From JBDRLU01 sp043812795 (lineage in GTDB: Bacteria; Chloroflexota; Dehalococcoidia; Dehalococcoidales; UBA2162), in the NCBI GenBank assembly GCA_043812795.1, contig JBDRLU010000017.1, positions 1 through 64,000 on the forward strand: a stretch of 64,000 nt of DNA, read 5' to 3'. Made by a program: the position numbers and the translations under genes. Positions 15,501 through 23,359 of the stretch are shown here, piece by piece; the stretch's first letter is position 1, and the number at the start of each line of letters is the position of its first letter. The notes under the pieces were generated by a model. That model worked only from the letters and a program-made list of their open reading frames with translations. It did not search any database and was not told the DNA's origin.

Positions 15501-15928
15501 ACCGAGTCGAAAAAGCCAGGACGACTGATGTCCCCCAGATGCATCGGTTAATCAATTATTTTGCTGATAAGGGCGAAATGCTGGCCCGCCCGCTCAGCGA
15601 AATTTACGAGACCATCCGGGATTTTTATGTCGTCAGGGACGGCAAGCGGGTGATTGGCTGCGCCGCGTTGCATGTCAGCTGGGAAGATTTGGCCGAGATA
15701 AAATCGGTGGCCGTGGCGGAAGATTGCCACCGCAAGGGTATCGGTGACCGGCTGGTGAAGGCCTGCCTTAAGGAAGCCAGGGAGCTGGGTATCGTTACCG
15801 TGTTCTGCCTGACTTACAAACCGGTTTTCTTCAAGCGATTTGGCTTTGCCCAGGTGGACAAGATGGAATTGCCCCGCAAGGTGTGGACCGAGTGCTATCG
15901 CTGCTCCAAGTTCCCCCAATTGCGATGA
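15497..15928 (+). CDS. GNAT acetyltransferase, ArgA-like, with frameshifted C-terminus
   Basis: A short GNAT N-acetyltransferase of 143 residues as read. The acetyl-CoA loop is CHRKGIGDRLV (about 78-88) and the end of the domain contains YKPVFFKRFGFAQVDK and KVWTECYRCSKF, as in stand-alone N-acetylglutamate synthases that start arginine synthesis. Start GTG overlaps nadK by 4 bases. The frame ends at 15928 only because of five C at 15912-15916. With one C fewer the protein continues FPNCDEIAMVQQLKAEA and stops at 15965, right before the next gene. That is the family-like ending, so a one-base insertion or assembly error is likely. Confidence 0.82.
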   Translation: MNRVEKARTTDVPQMHRLINYFADKGEMLARPLSEIYETIRDFYVVRDGKRVIGCAALHVSWEDLAEIKSVAVAEDCHRKGIGDRLVKACLKEARELGIVTVFCLTYKPVFFKRFGFAQVDKMELPRKVWTECYRCSKFPQLR

Positions 15929-15966
15929 AATCGCGATGGTGCAGCAGCTGAAAGCCGAGGCTTAGT

Positions 15967-16509
15967 TTGGCTAAAGAGAAAACACTGTCCAGCCGGGTAG
16001 TCTTCGACGGAGGAGTCATCAAGGTGAGAATCGATACCGTCGTGATGCCCGGTGGCCGCCAGAGCACACGGGAAGTGGTCGAACGCAGCGACTGCGTGGC
16101 TATCGTGGCGGTAGATGCCGATGATAATGTCCTGTTAGTCAGGCAGTTCCGCCAGCCGATTGGTAAGGAACTGCTGGAAATACCCGCCGGCGGTATCGAC
16201 CCCGGCGAGGATGCCGTTACGGCCGTCAAGCGTGAGATGCAGGAGGAGACCGGCTTTCTGCCCAGGAAGGTCGAGAAGCTGGGTGGCTTTTATGCTTCGC
16301 CGGGCTACTGTACGGAATATCTGTACCTGTATCTGGCCACCGACCTCGCGCCCAGCCAGCTCTACACCGAAGATACGGAAAGCATCAAGCTGGTGCGAGT
16401 GCCCCTGAGTGATATTGGCGACCTGCTTACTTCAGGTAAAATTTGCGATGCCAAGAGTATCGCCGGGCTGTTAACTTATTTCGATTACCGGAAAACACAT
16501 CGCCGTTAG
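15967..16509 (+). CDS. Nudix hydrolase, ADP-ribose pyrophosphatase type
   Basis: Cleaves nucleoside diphosphate derivatives, most likely ADP-ribose, to nucleoside monophosphates. The Nudix box is complete: GGIDPGEDAVTAVKREMQEE followed by TGF (about residues 75-97). The 180-residue length and ExxxxRQFRQPIGKELLEIPAGG (in parts: VRQFRQPIG, LLEIPAGG) are typical of the NudF/ADPRase group. Start is TTG at 15967, just after the restored stop of the GNAT frame. It follows nadK and the GNAT gene closely, so it is likely in one operon with a NAD theme. Confidence 0.88.
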   Translation: MAKEKTLSSRVVFDGGVIKVRIDTVVMPGGRQSTREVVERSDCVAIVAVDADDNVLLVRQFRQPIGKELLEIPAGGIDPGEDAVTAVKREMQEETGFLPRKVEKLGGFYASPGYCTEYLYLYLATDLAPSQLYTEDTESIKLVRVPLSDIGDLLTSGKICDAKSIAGLLTYFDYRKTHRR

Positions 16510-16529
16510 TTACGCGGGTAGAACGCGGA

Positions 16530-16871
16530 TTAGCCCAGCGCCTCCTTCATCTGGCGTCCCCCGATAAGGTGCATGTGCAGGTGAGGCACCACCTGCCCGC
16601 CCTCTTTCCCCGAATTTATCACCAGGCGGTAGCCGGTCTTATCGATTCCTTCTTCTTTGGCCAGCCGGTTGGCCAGCTTTACCATGTCCGCAATCAGTGA
16701 TGTCTCGGTGGCCGGTAATTCGGCGAGGCTGGCAATATGCTGCATCGGAATAATCAATATGTGCGTTGGCGCCACCGGGTGAATATCCCGAAACGCAAAT
16801 ACCCTCTCATCGTGGTCGATGACCTCGGCCGGTATTTCGCCGGCGATAATCTTGCAGAAAACGCATTCCAT
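16530..16871 (-). CDS. Histidine triad (HIT) nucleotide-binding hydrolase
   Basis: HinT-like protein of 113 residues that hydrolyses AMP-linked substrates such as adenosine phosphoramidates. It begins CVFCKIIAGEIPAEV, has the PVAPTHILIIP strand, and ends in the triad PHLHMHLIGGR (His residues about 98, 100 and 102). ATG at 16871 follows GGAGGG. Convergent with the Nudix gene. Confidence 0.92.
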   Translation of the reverse strand: MECVFCKIIAGEIPAEVIDHDERVFAFRDIHPVAPTHILIIPMQHIASLAELPATETSLIADMVKLANRLAKEEGIDKTGYRLVINSGKEGGQVVPHLHMHLIGGRQMKEALG

Positions 16872-17304
16872 GCTCCCTCCTTGATTTTCTCACTCTTAAA
16901 TCCGCAGGCAGAGCAAATGGTAGCACATTACCCAGAGCGCGGCAAACATCATTTATGAGATTCTTATGAAAATAGGCAACCAGCTAAAAGGTTGTCATTC
17001 CAGCGAAAGCTGGAATCCAGGTGGATGGTGGGGGAAAGTCTGCTATTGAAAGCATCTGGAGTCCGGCAATTTTTCTGGCTTCTGGCTTTCGACGGAATGG
17101 TAATGCAAGGTGTTGTCAGAAGAGGGCTGTGCCCTCTTATTCTTATTTCCCCTCTCCTTTCAGGAGAGGGGGTCAGGGGTGAGGTCGCGCTTTAAGGAAA
17201 AGCCAGGCCGAGCAAAATCCAGCTTTCGCTATTTGATAACTGCTGACGGAGTGTTACAATATGTAGTCGGTTATTAATAATGCCGTCGGACGAAGGGAGA
17301 TAAA
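16872..17304. other. Gene-free stretch with interspersed repeats before folK
   Basis: Contains GTCATTCCAGCGAAAGCTGG (16994-17013), a hairpin repeat whose relative is at 48382, and a partial MITE core (17109-17187) with hairpins AGAGGGC/GCCCTCT and CCCCTCTCCT/AGGAGAGGGG plus GGGGTGAGGTCG. That core is flanked by CTGGCTTT (about 17082-17089) and AAAAGCCAG (about 17198-17206) as short inverted ends. No protein gene is seen. Confidence 0.6.
17233..17260 (+). promoter_or_regulatory. folK promoter
   Basis: TTGATA (17233-17238) and TACAAT (17255-17260) with a 16-base spacer, 45 bases before folK. Confidence 0.6.
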
Positions 17305-17808
17305 ATGAGTGTCCAGCCGGTCACCGTGTACCTGAGCCTCGGTTCTAACGTCGGGAACCGTGAGGAAAACCTGAAAAAGGCCGTCGCCATGCTCGCCGAA
17401 AGAATGCGGGTGGGCAAGGTCTCGTCTATCTACGATACCGACCCGTTGGGTGTTGCTAATCACCCCCGCTTTTTGAATCTGGTCTGTGAAGTTACCACCA
17501 CCCTGCCGCCCGCCGCCCTGCTGGCCGCGGCCAAGGGTATTGAGATGAGAATGGGGCGGGCACCGGCCCAGCCCGGTACGCCCCTCCCCCGGCCCATCGA
17601 CATCGATATTCTTTTTTACGGCGACCAGGTGGTGAAGACGCCGGACCTGGTTATTCCGCACCCGAGGTTGAGCGAAAGAGCTTTCGTCCTTGTCCCGCTG
17701 TCGGAGATTGCCCCCGATTTTATCCATCCGGTAAGCAAGAAAAAAGTGTGGGAACTGCTGAAGAAAGTGTCCGGAAAAGCCGGCGTCATCCGGGTGGGAA
17801 GTAGTTAG
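17305..17808 (+). CDS. folK: 2-amino-4-hydroxy-6-hydroxymethyldihydropteridine pyrophosphokinase
   Basis: FolK transfers pyrophosphate from ATP to the pterin before it joins p-aminobenzoate in folate synthesis. The 167-residue protein shows YLSLGSNVGNREENL (about 8-22), FLNLVCEV (about 55-62) and the Mg-binding RPIDIDILFYG (about 94-104, with the paired Asp). Strong start after GAAGGGAG. The following queD gene, 13 bases away, uses the same kind of dihydroneopterin-type substrate, so this is a small pterin operon. Confidence 0.93.
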   Translation: MSVQPVTVYLSLGSNVGNREENLKKAVAMLAERMRVGKVSSIYDTDPLGVANHPRFLNLVCEVTTTLPPAALLAAAKGIEMRMGRAPAQPGTPLPRPIDIDILFYGDQVVKTPDLVIPHPRLSERAFVLVPLSEIAPDFIHPVSKKKVWELLKKVSGKAGVIRVGSS

Positions 17809-17821
17809 CGAAGGAGCTGTC

Positions 17822-18190
17822 ATGTATCAGATACGTGTCGAAAATCATTTCGATGCCGCTCATTTCCTGCGGGGCTATCAGGGCAAGTGCGAAGCCCTCC
17901 ACGGCCATCGCTTCCGGGTCGTCGTTAAGGTCAAGACCTCCAAGCTCGATGATATCGGCCTGGCCTATGATTTTACCGTGCTCAAGCGGCATCTGGCCGA
18001 TATCGTGGCCAAGTTCGACCACGTGTCTCTGAATGACGTGCCGCCATTCGATAAAATAAATCCGTCTTCAGAGAATATTGCCGCCACGATTTACCGGCGG
18101 ATGAAACCAAAACTGAAGGGCGAGCCGGTCTCGCTCGACTGTATCGAGGTATGGGAATCGCCTGAGACCGGTGTTACTTACCGGCCGTGA
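17822..18190 (+). CDS. queD: 6-carboxytetrahydropterin synthase / 6-pyruvoyl-tetrahydropterin synthase family
   Basis: A T-fold enzyme of 122 residues. QueD makes 6-carboxytetrahydropterin for queuosine; relatives act on dihydroneopterin triphosphate for folate. The zinc histidines are in FDAAHFLRGY (His14) and LHGHRF (His28 and His30). The catalytic Cys is at residue 24 in GKCEALHGH, and the Glu of the substrate pocket is in VWESPETG. ATG follows GGAGC. Being next to folK leaves open a folate role instead of queuosine. Confidence 0.88.
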   Translation: MYQIRVENHFDAAHFLRGYQGKCEALHGHRFRVVVKVKTSKLDDIGLAYDFTVLKRHLADIVAKFDHVSLNDVPPFDKINPSSENIAATIYRRMKPKLKGEPVSLDCIEVWESPETGVTYRP

Positions 18191-18200
18191 GTTTAATACC

Positions 18201-18227
18201 GTTCGCCCTGAGCCTGTCGAAGGGCGA
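18201..18227. repeat. CGCCCTGAGCCTGTCGAAGGGCG interspersed repeat
   Basis: Imperfect palindrome with CGCCCT/AGGGCG ends, directly after queD. Relatives are at 31611, 41569 and about 11530. It may act as a transcript-end hairpin here, but it has no T run. Confidence 0.6.
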
Positions 18228-18230
18228 GTT

Positions 18231-18416
18231 TCAGCTACCGCGTTGTTCCGGTGGCAGCATGTTGGGAATCGTGTCCAAGATGGGATAGCGCTGGTTGCAC
18301 TTCCGGCAGTACAGAGAGCCGGTCACGATTTCCTTCTCGTTTTCCTCCTCCACCGTTAGCTCCAGCTCCCCTTTACACACCGGACAGGCCAGAATCTCCA
18401 TCAACTCTCTTTTCAT
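18231..18416 (-). CDS. Trm112-like zinc-ribbon protein
   Basis: A 61-residue protein with MEILACPVCKGELEL at the start and YCRKCNQRYPILDTIPNMLP at the end, i.e. two CxxC pairs forming one zinc ribbon. In eukaryotes and archaea Trm112 activates methyltransferases; the bacterial role is not established. It starts with ATG after a clear AAGAGAG-like site and is convergent with queD. Confidence 0.88.
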   Translation of the reverse strand: MKRELMEILACPVCKGELELTVEEENEKEIVTGSLYCRKCNQRYPILDTIPNMLPPEQRGS

Positions 18417-18583
18417 GGGCTTATTATAACACAGGAGAAAGGCTGTTTACCCTTGGTCGGGTGACTTAAATCCCTCACTATATGCCAAAATCGTGCAGAA
18501 GGAATATAATTAGGCAATTGCGCCGTGAGTATTTAGTGGGTAAGTCCAAGGGGTAAATCAGGCTGATTCCCTGAACAATATTT

Positions 18584-19825
18584 ATGAATATCTTCCCGAT
18601 AATAATTCTGGGAATAGTTTTTATCCTTATTGCCGTGAGGCAATTAGGCAATATCAGGTTCCAGATATGGCAGATTATGCTCTTCGGGGCCTTGGCGGTC
18701 TTGTTTACCGGCCGCATCACCCCCGCCGGTGCCCTGAGGGCGATCAACTGGGATGTTATGCTCTTCTTATTCGGCATGTTCGTTATCGGACAGGCCCTCG
18801 AGGAGAGCGGTCTTCTTTCTTATTTATCGTCTAAAGTCTTCAGCCGGATAAAGTCGTTAGATGTCTTGATACTTTGTGTCCTGTTCGTTATCGGCCTCCT
18901 TTCGGCTTTTCTGATGAACGATACCCTGGCCATCATCGGGACTCCGGTAGTCCTGTCACTGGCTAAAAAAGGAAATATGCGACCCAGGGTCCTGTTATTC
19001 GCCTTGGCCTTCGCCATTACCATCGGGAGTGTCATGAGCCCGATAGGTAATCCGCAAAACCTGGTTATTGCGCTACATGGCGGCGTGGCCAATCCGTTTA
19101 TTACCTTTTTCCGGTTCCTGGCACTACCGACCGTGATTAACCTGCTCGTGGCTTATGTTATCCTGCGGCTTTTTTACTGGAAGCACTTCAATAACGGGTT
19201 GCTGCCTCACCAGCCGGAAACAATAAAAAACAACGGGCTGGCTACGTTCTCTAAGATTTCCCTGATTTTACTGTTTATGTTGGTGTTATTCAGGATAACC
19301 ACCGTCTTTCTCGGCCTGCCCATCGATTTCAAGCTGACTTATATCGCCCTGATATCGGCGCTGCCGGTCGTCTTATTGAGTCCCCGGCGGTTCTCGATAA
19401 TCGGGAGAATCGACTGGTTTACGCTGATATTTTTTGCGGCGATGTTCGTCCTCATGGAAAGTGTCTGGAATACCGGGTTTTTCCAGTCGGCGATAAATGC
19501 CACGCCGTGGAGTTTCACATCAACGGGCGTGATTCTGGGAATAAGCATAACGCTGAGCCAGTTCATTTCTAACGTCCCGCTGGTGGTGCTTTACCTGCCG
19601 ATGTTGCTTCAGATGGGAGCGTCGGTAAAAGAGATGATGGTGCTCGCTGCGGGCAGCACCATTGCCGGCAACCTCTCTATTCTGGGGGCGGCCAGCAACG
19701 TCATCATCATCCAGAACGCGGAAAAGAAGGCGGGAGAGACCCTCAGGTTCCTGGAATTCGTCAGGATAGGGGTACCCCTGACCATCGCCAACACCCTGAT
19801 TTACTGGCTGTTCTTTAACTGGTAG
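18584..19825 (+). CDS. ArsB/SLC13-type anion permease
   Basis: A 413-residue membrane protein with about 11 helices. The two diagnostic internal repeats are seen as FLMNDTLAIIGTPVVLSL (about 107-124) and QFISNVPLVVLYLPM (about 325-339). These are the paired N-D/N-V-P loops of the ion transporter superfamily that contains ArsB, NhaD and SLC13. The substrate could be arsenite, dicarboxylate or sulfate; no arsenic genes are near. ATG 18584 has no obvious ribosome site. Confidence 0.82.
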   Translation: MNIFPIIILGIVFILIAVRQLGNIRFQIWQIMLFGALAVLFTGRITPAGALRAINWDVMLFLFGMFVIGQALEESGLLSYLSSKVFSRIKSLDVLILCVLFVIGLLSAFLMNDTLAIIGTPVVLSLAKKGNMRPRVLLFALAFAITIGSVMSPIGNPQNLVIALHGGVANPFITFFRFLALPTVINLLVAYVILRLFYWKHFNNGLLPHQPETIKNNGLATFSKISLILLFMLVLFRITTVFLGLPIDFKLTYIALISALPVVLLSPRRFSIIGRIDWFTLIFFAAMFVLMESVWNTGFFQSAINATPWSFTSTGVILGISITLSQFISNVPLVVLYLPMLLQMGASVKEMMVLAAGSTIAGNLSILGAASNVIIIQNAEKKAGETLRFLEFVRIGVPLTIANTLIYWLFFNW

Positions 19826-19907
19826 CTCATTTTGGCCGGATGCCGGCTTACCTGTATAAAAGCTTGCCACTTGCCAAAATCCCTCTGTTTGTCCCATAGT
19901 AAATTTG

Positions 19908-20381
19908 ATGAGTAACCGACAGTTAGCCTCAGCCGAAAGGAAATTAAAAGAGTACCCCAACTTCACCCGCCTGCTGGACGGGCAACAGGTGGCAGGTATC
20001 GGTAATCTGATTCTGACCGACCGCCGGCTCGTGTTCCTTCATTTTGTCGACCTTTCCGATGAGCAAGTCGAGCAAATTCAGTCGATTGCTGCCGACGGCA
20101 TTACCGACAGGTACGTTGACCATGTTCTCAGCCTCGACAAGAAGAACTTTCAGTTGCCGCTGGCCTCGGTCGTATCGGCGGGAATGGGTTTATCTACCTG
20201 GCTACCTTTGCGACCGTGCTTGCGTATTATTTACCGGAAGAGAGGGGGTAAAATCGAGACAGTAAGCTTCAACTTTTACATACCGTTAACTAGAGTGCTT
20301 GTTCAATTCGAACTTCTCGATGTGCTGACCTGGGTACTACGCATAAATTGGGCCAGAAGAAAGGCCGGGCGAAACTGGTAA
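19908..20381 (+). CDS. Uncharacterised GRAM/PH-like protein
   Basis: 157 residues. The line GIGNLILTDRRLVFLHF followed by LPLASVVSAGM and LRIIYRKRGGKIETVSF resembles the beta-strand pattern of bacterial PH/GRAM-type domains (a GxLxLTxxRLxF strand followed by paired strands). The fold is inferred; I know of no function. ATG 19908 is preferred over the TTG one codon earlier. A CATAGT-like -10 box lies 8 bases upstream, so a leaderless start is possible. Confidence 0.65.
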   Translation: MSNRQLASAERKLKEYPNFTRLLDGQQVAGIGNLILTDRRLVFLHFVDLSDEQVEQIQSIAADGITDRYVDHVLSLDKKNFQLPLASVVSAGMGLSTWLPLRPCLRIIYRKRGGKIETVSFNFYIPLTRVLVQFELLDVLTWVLRINWARRKAGRNW

Positions 20382-20724
20382 CCGGGTTGGCTCGGTATCG
20401 TTCCAGGCCTCGCTCCAAAAGTCATTCTGAGGAGTCCTTCAGCAGAAGGACGACGAAGAATCCGTTCTTGAAACATGGCAGACGGATTCGCCTTGGTTCT
20501 GTTTAGTTTTGGTTGAACCAGTAGTCTTAATGGAGTTGTCAGAAGAGGGCGAAGCCCTCTTATATTAAATTTCCCTCTCCTTTTAGGAGAGGGTCAGGGT
20601 GAGGTCGCCCTTTCAAGAAATACCAACTAAATGCCAACAGGGCCTTCGCCTTTGAACGTAGCCTCCGGTATTTTCCACGTAGTATAATCAGAGCCGGGTG
20701 TCCTCAAGAATATTGATGTGAGTG
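20382..20724. other. Repeat-filled gap between the PH-like gene and a GNAT gene
   Basis: Holds a copy of the GTCATTCTGAG...GAAGAATCCG unit (20421-20465, with its inverted half ACGGATTC at about 20482-20489), a full MITE (20495-20644), and a TATAAT -10 box (20683-20688) for the downstream gene. No protein gene is seen. Confidence 0.6.
20495..20644. mobile_element. MITE, family with GGTTCTRTTT ends (copy 2)
   Basis: Left end GGTTCTGTTTAGTTTTGG; right end, inverted, GGCCCTGTTGGCATTTAGTTGG read as GGCCCTGTTGG then CATTTAGTTGG. The core is the same as copy 1: ATGGAGTTGTCAG, hairpin AGAGGGC/GCCCTCT, hairpin CCCTCTCCT/AGGAGAGGG, GGTGAGGTCG. Length is 150 bases against 145 in copy 1. Confidence 0.65.
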
Positions 20725-21369
20725 ATGTCGAATATGGATGTCGTAATCAGAAACGAAAGTGAAAATGAATACCGGACTGTTGAGGAATTAGTCCGCGAGG
20801 CCTTTTGGAATCTTTACGTGCCCGGGTGCAGCGAACACTTCGTTCTGCACAATCTCAGAAAAAGCGTTGATTTTGTTCGGGAACTTGACTTTGTTGCTGA
20901 CAAAGATGGGCGGATTGTCGGGCAGATTGCTTACACCCGTGGCCTGATAAAAGACGAGAAAGGTGCCGGAAAAGAGGTAGTAAGTTTTGGACCGGTAAGT
21001 GTCCTGCCGGCATTTCAAAAACAGGGAATAGGGAGCGCCTTGATTATCCATAGCCTTGATATCGCCAGGCAGATGGGCTATCCCGCGATTTGTATTTATG
21101 GGGACCCGAGGTACTATAGTCGTTTCGGTTTTCACTGTGCCGAAAAATATGAAATCAAAACTGCCGATGGTAAATTTGCCATTGCTTTGCTGGCATTGGA
21201 GTTGCAGCCAGGTGTGTTAAATAGTATGCCGGGAAGGTTCATTGAAAGTGCTGCTTTCGAAGTCAATGAGAACGAATTTGCTCGATACGAAGCCGGTTTT
21301 CCTTTCAAGGCAAAGGCCGAAATGCAATCGCAACTGGAATTCAGAGTCCTGGCCAGCCTGAGATATTGA
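20725..21369 (+). CDS. GNAT family N-acetyltransferase
   Basis: About 214 residues. The acetyl-CoA motif is VLPAFQKQGIGSALI (about 94-108), followed by YPAICIYGDPRYYSRFGF, the conserved end of the YhbS-like GNAT group. The N-terminal part reads IRNESENEYRTVEELVREAF. Starts at 20722 (GTG), 20725 and 20734 are all possible and none has a good ribosome site; ATG 20725 is used. The acceptor substrate is unknown. Confidence 0.82.
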   Translation: MSNMDVVIRNESENEYRTVEELVREAFWNLYVPGCSEHFVLHNLRKSVDFVRELDFVADKDGRIVGQIAYTRGLIKDEKGAGKEVVSFGPVSVLPAFQKQGIGSALIIHSLDIARQMGYPAICIYGDPRYYSRFGFHCAEKYEIKTADGKFAIALLALELQPGVLNSMPGRFIESAAFEVNENEFARYEAGFPFKAKAEMQSQLEFRVLASLRY

Positions 21370-21465
21370 GTGCCGTTCAAACCGTGTCTAAAATATGCTT
21401 GGTAGAGCAAGTTTACCAAAACACGGAACTTAGTCAGCAAACATTTTTATGAAAATAAAGATATA

Positions 21466-22374
21466 TCAAACTATGATTTTCTCGAGTACGCCATTCCTGA
21501 GTAGATTCGCATTTATTACATAGTCTATATTTTCAACGCCAATATGAAATGGTCGCTGCATTTTCTTCCAACCCATGCCATCGGTGAGCCAGACGAATTT
21601 CCATCCCACAGAAGATAATTGTTCCCCCCTGTTTATGTAAGAACTAACGATTTCACTCGGTTTAGAACCTGTTCCGCTGTAGAAATTAACTTCAATATTG
21701 GTGGCCTTGCCTTTATTGATAACAGCGTAGTCAAATTTGCGGTTGCGTAAGGTAGTCGGAGTTTTAACATCATGGTTGTCTTCGACATATCCAAAAGTTT
21801 TTTGCTCAATGAAGACAAGATCAGCATTCCTGGCGCGTAGTTCATTTAGGGTCTCTGTAACCATCTTTTCAAGAAACAGGCCGCTTCGATTCTTTCTAGC
21901 ATTAGTATCCAAGCCAACCTCAACGCCTAACAAATAGTCGGTTGCAGAATCCATCTGGCAAAGCATATCCAGAAGGCCAGAATTCTTAGTGAATGTGACG
22001 ATATCTTCTATTTCTTTCGCATCCTCTATTTTCTTGGAAAAGTCGAAGGTATTATATTGTAAGCCGGTTTCAATGGATTTCAGCACTTTGAGAAGACCAT
22101 CGCGGCAGGCAAGCAGAATCGGAATAACCTTGATAACTTCAGGGTATTTCTTTAACAGGTCTCCGAAATCGGAAATGGGGTTTTGACAATTTTTGATGCT
22201 CTTTAGAAGAGCTAGTTCGTACTTGAAGGCGTCCCTGTTTTTCGTGACTTTAGACCAGTTCACGAAGAATTCATAAGTATAATTGGTCTCGATGAGAGTA
22301 TCACTCAGCGCTCTACAGATTTCATCAACTGTAGAAAGATTTAAGTACCTTTTATAGAAATCTAAGTTAGCCAT
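21466..22374 (-). CDS. DpnII/MboI-family type II restriction endonuclease
   Basis: A 302-residue protein. The C-terminal half contains the PD-(D/E)xK-like core of DpnII relatives: RNRKFDYAVINKGKATNIEV then NFYSGTGSKPSEIVSSY (about residues 215-245), with the E-V-N-F-Y-x-x-G-S-K pattern typical of DpnII. The N-terminal half (LNLSTVDEICRALSDTL) also fits that family. DpnII cuts unmethylated GATC; the site here is inferred by family only. It starts 4 bases after the methylase ends on the same strand, a usual R-M arrangement in which the protective enzyme is made first. A/T-rich sequence suggests transfer. Confidence 0.8.
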   Translation of the reverse strand: MANLDFYKRYLNLSTVDEICRALSDTLIETNYTYEFFVNWSKVTKNRDAFKYELALLKSIKNCQNPISDFGDLLKKYPEVIKVIPILLACRDGLLKVLKSIETGLQYNTFDFSKKIEDAKEIEDIVTFTKNSGLLDMLCQMDSATDYLLGVEVGLDTNARKNRSGLFLEKMVTETLNELRARNADLVFIEQKTFGYVEDNHDVKTPTTLRNRKFDYAVINKGKATNIEVNFYSGTGSKPSEIVSSYINRGEQLSSVGWKFVWLTDGMGWKKMQRPFHIGVENIDYVINANLLRNGVLEKIIV

Positions 22375-22378
22375 AAGG

Positions 22379-23359
22379 TCAAGCTAATTCCTTAATCAAT
22401 CTTGGTTTGTCGCTTATTCTGGCAAGTTCTTCTTTAAGTCTTTTTAACGATAAATCAAGATATTCAGTATTGGTATCTATTCCAATGAAACGCCTTTCAT
22501 AACGGATGGCTGCAGCACCCGTTGTCGAAGATCCGGTGAAAGGGTCCAAGACTGTATCCCCTGGTCTGGTTGAGGCTAGAATAACTCGTTCAAGTAATGC
22601 GAGTGGTTTCTGCGTGGGGTGCTTGCCGAACTTTTTCTCCGCACTTGGCGGAGTAGGAATAGACCAAATGTCTTGGGGGTCACCATCAACGGCAATATCC
22701 ATCCATAACGAGCGCATCTGTTTCCCACCGGCCATTTGCTTCATGAGCTGATAATCAAACTGGTGCTTGCTCTTATCGGACTTAGCAGCCCATATGACAG
22801 TTTCGTGACTATGGGTGAAATAGCGTGTTGATAGGTTGGGAGAAGCATTTGGCTTATACCAGCATATCTCATTTAGAAACTTGTAGCCTAGCTGTTGTAA
22901 CGCGAATCCGACCGAGTAGATATTATGCATAGTCCCTGACACCCAAATAGTCCCATCGTCTTTCAAGACACGATGGCAAGCGGTTAGCCATCGGAGAGCA
23001 AATTCATGGTCAGCTTCGGCACCCTTTGACTTATCCCATTCACCCTTATTTACAGACACCATGCGGCCAGCCTGACAGGTGATTCCACCGTTAGAAAGAA
23101 AATAGGGGGGGTCGGCAAAAATCATATCGATAGAATTTTCTCTTGCTAAGTTCAGAATTTCAATACAATCACCCTTAAGAAGTCTAACGAAGTGTTCTAG
23201 GTCATTATAGTATACTGAGAAGGGTTTATGCGTGCCGTAAGCCGATTTCTCCTCCGCTATTTGAAAATCAAATGGATTCTGAGAGCGGACATATTGAATT
23301 TGCTCAGCCCCGTTTTCTTTTTCTTTTTTCTTTCCCTGTATCGTCGTTCTTTTAGACAT
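22379..23359 (-). CDS. N6-adenine DNA methyltransferase of the R-M pair
   Basis: A 326-residue beta-class amino-methyltransferase: catalytic motif IV DPPY precedes the SAM motif. ADPPYFLSNGGIT (about 82-94) is followed by GRMVSVNKGEWDKSKG, very like the second methylase of DpnII (DpnA) and HinfI-type enzymes. The SAM-binding motif DTVLDPFTGSSTTGAAA is near residue 268. It would protect the DNA from the adjacent endonuclease. Classical DpnII loci have two methylases; only one is present here. ATG follows an AT-rich region with TATTAT about 13 bases upstream, but the ribosome site is weak. Confidence 0.88.
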   Translation of the reverse strand: MSKRTTIQGKKKEKENGAEQIQYVRSQNPFDFQIAEEKSAYGTHKPFSVYYNDLEHFVRLLKGDCIEILNLARENSIDMIFADPPYFLSNGGITCQAGRMVSVNKGEWDKSKGAEADHEFALRWLTACHRVLKDDGTIWVSGTMHNIYSVGFALQQLGYKFLNEICWYKPNASPNLSTRYFTHSHETVIWAAKSDKSKHQFDYQLMKQMAGGKQMRSLWMDIAVDGDPQDIWSIPTPPSAEKKFGKHPTQKPLALLERVILASTRPGDTVLDPFTGSSTTGAAAIRYERRFIGIDTNTEYLDLSLKRLKEELARISDKPRLIKELA

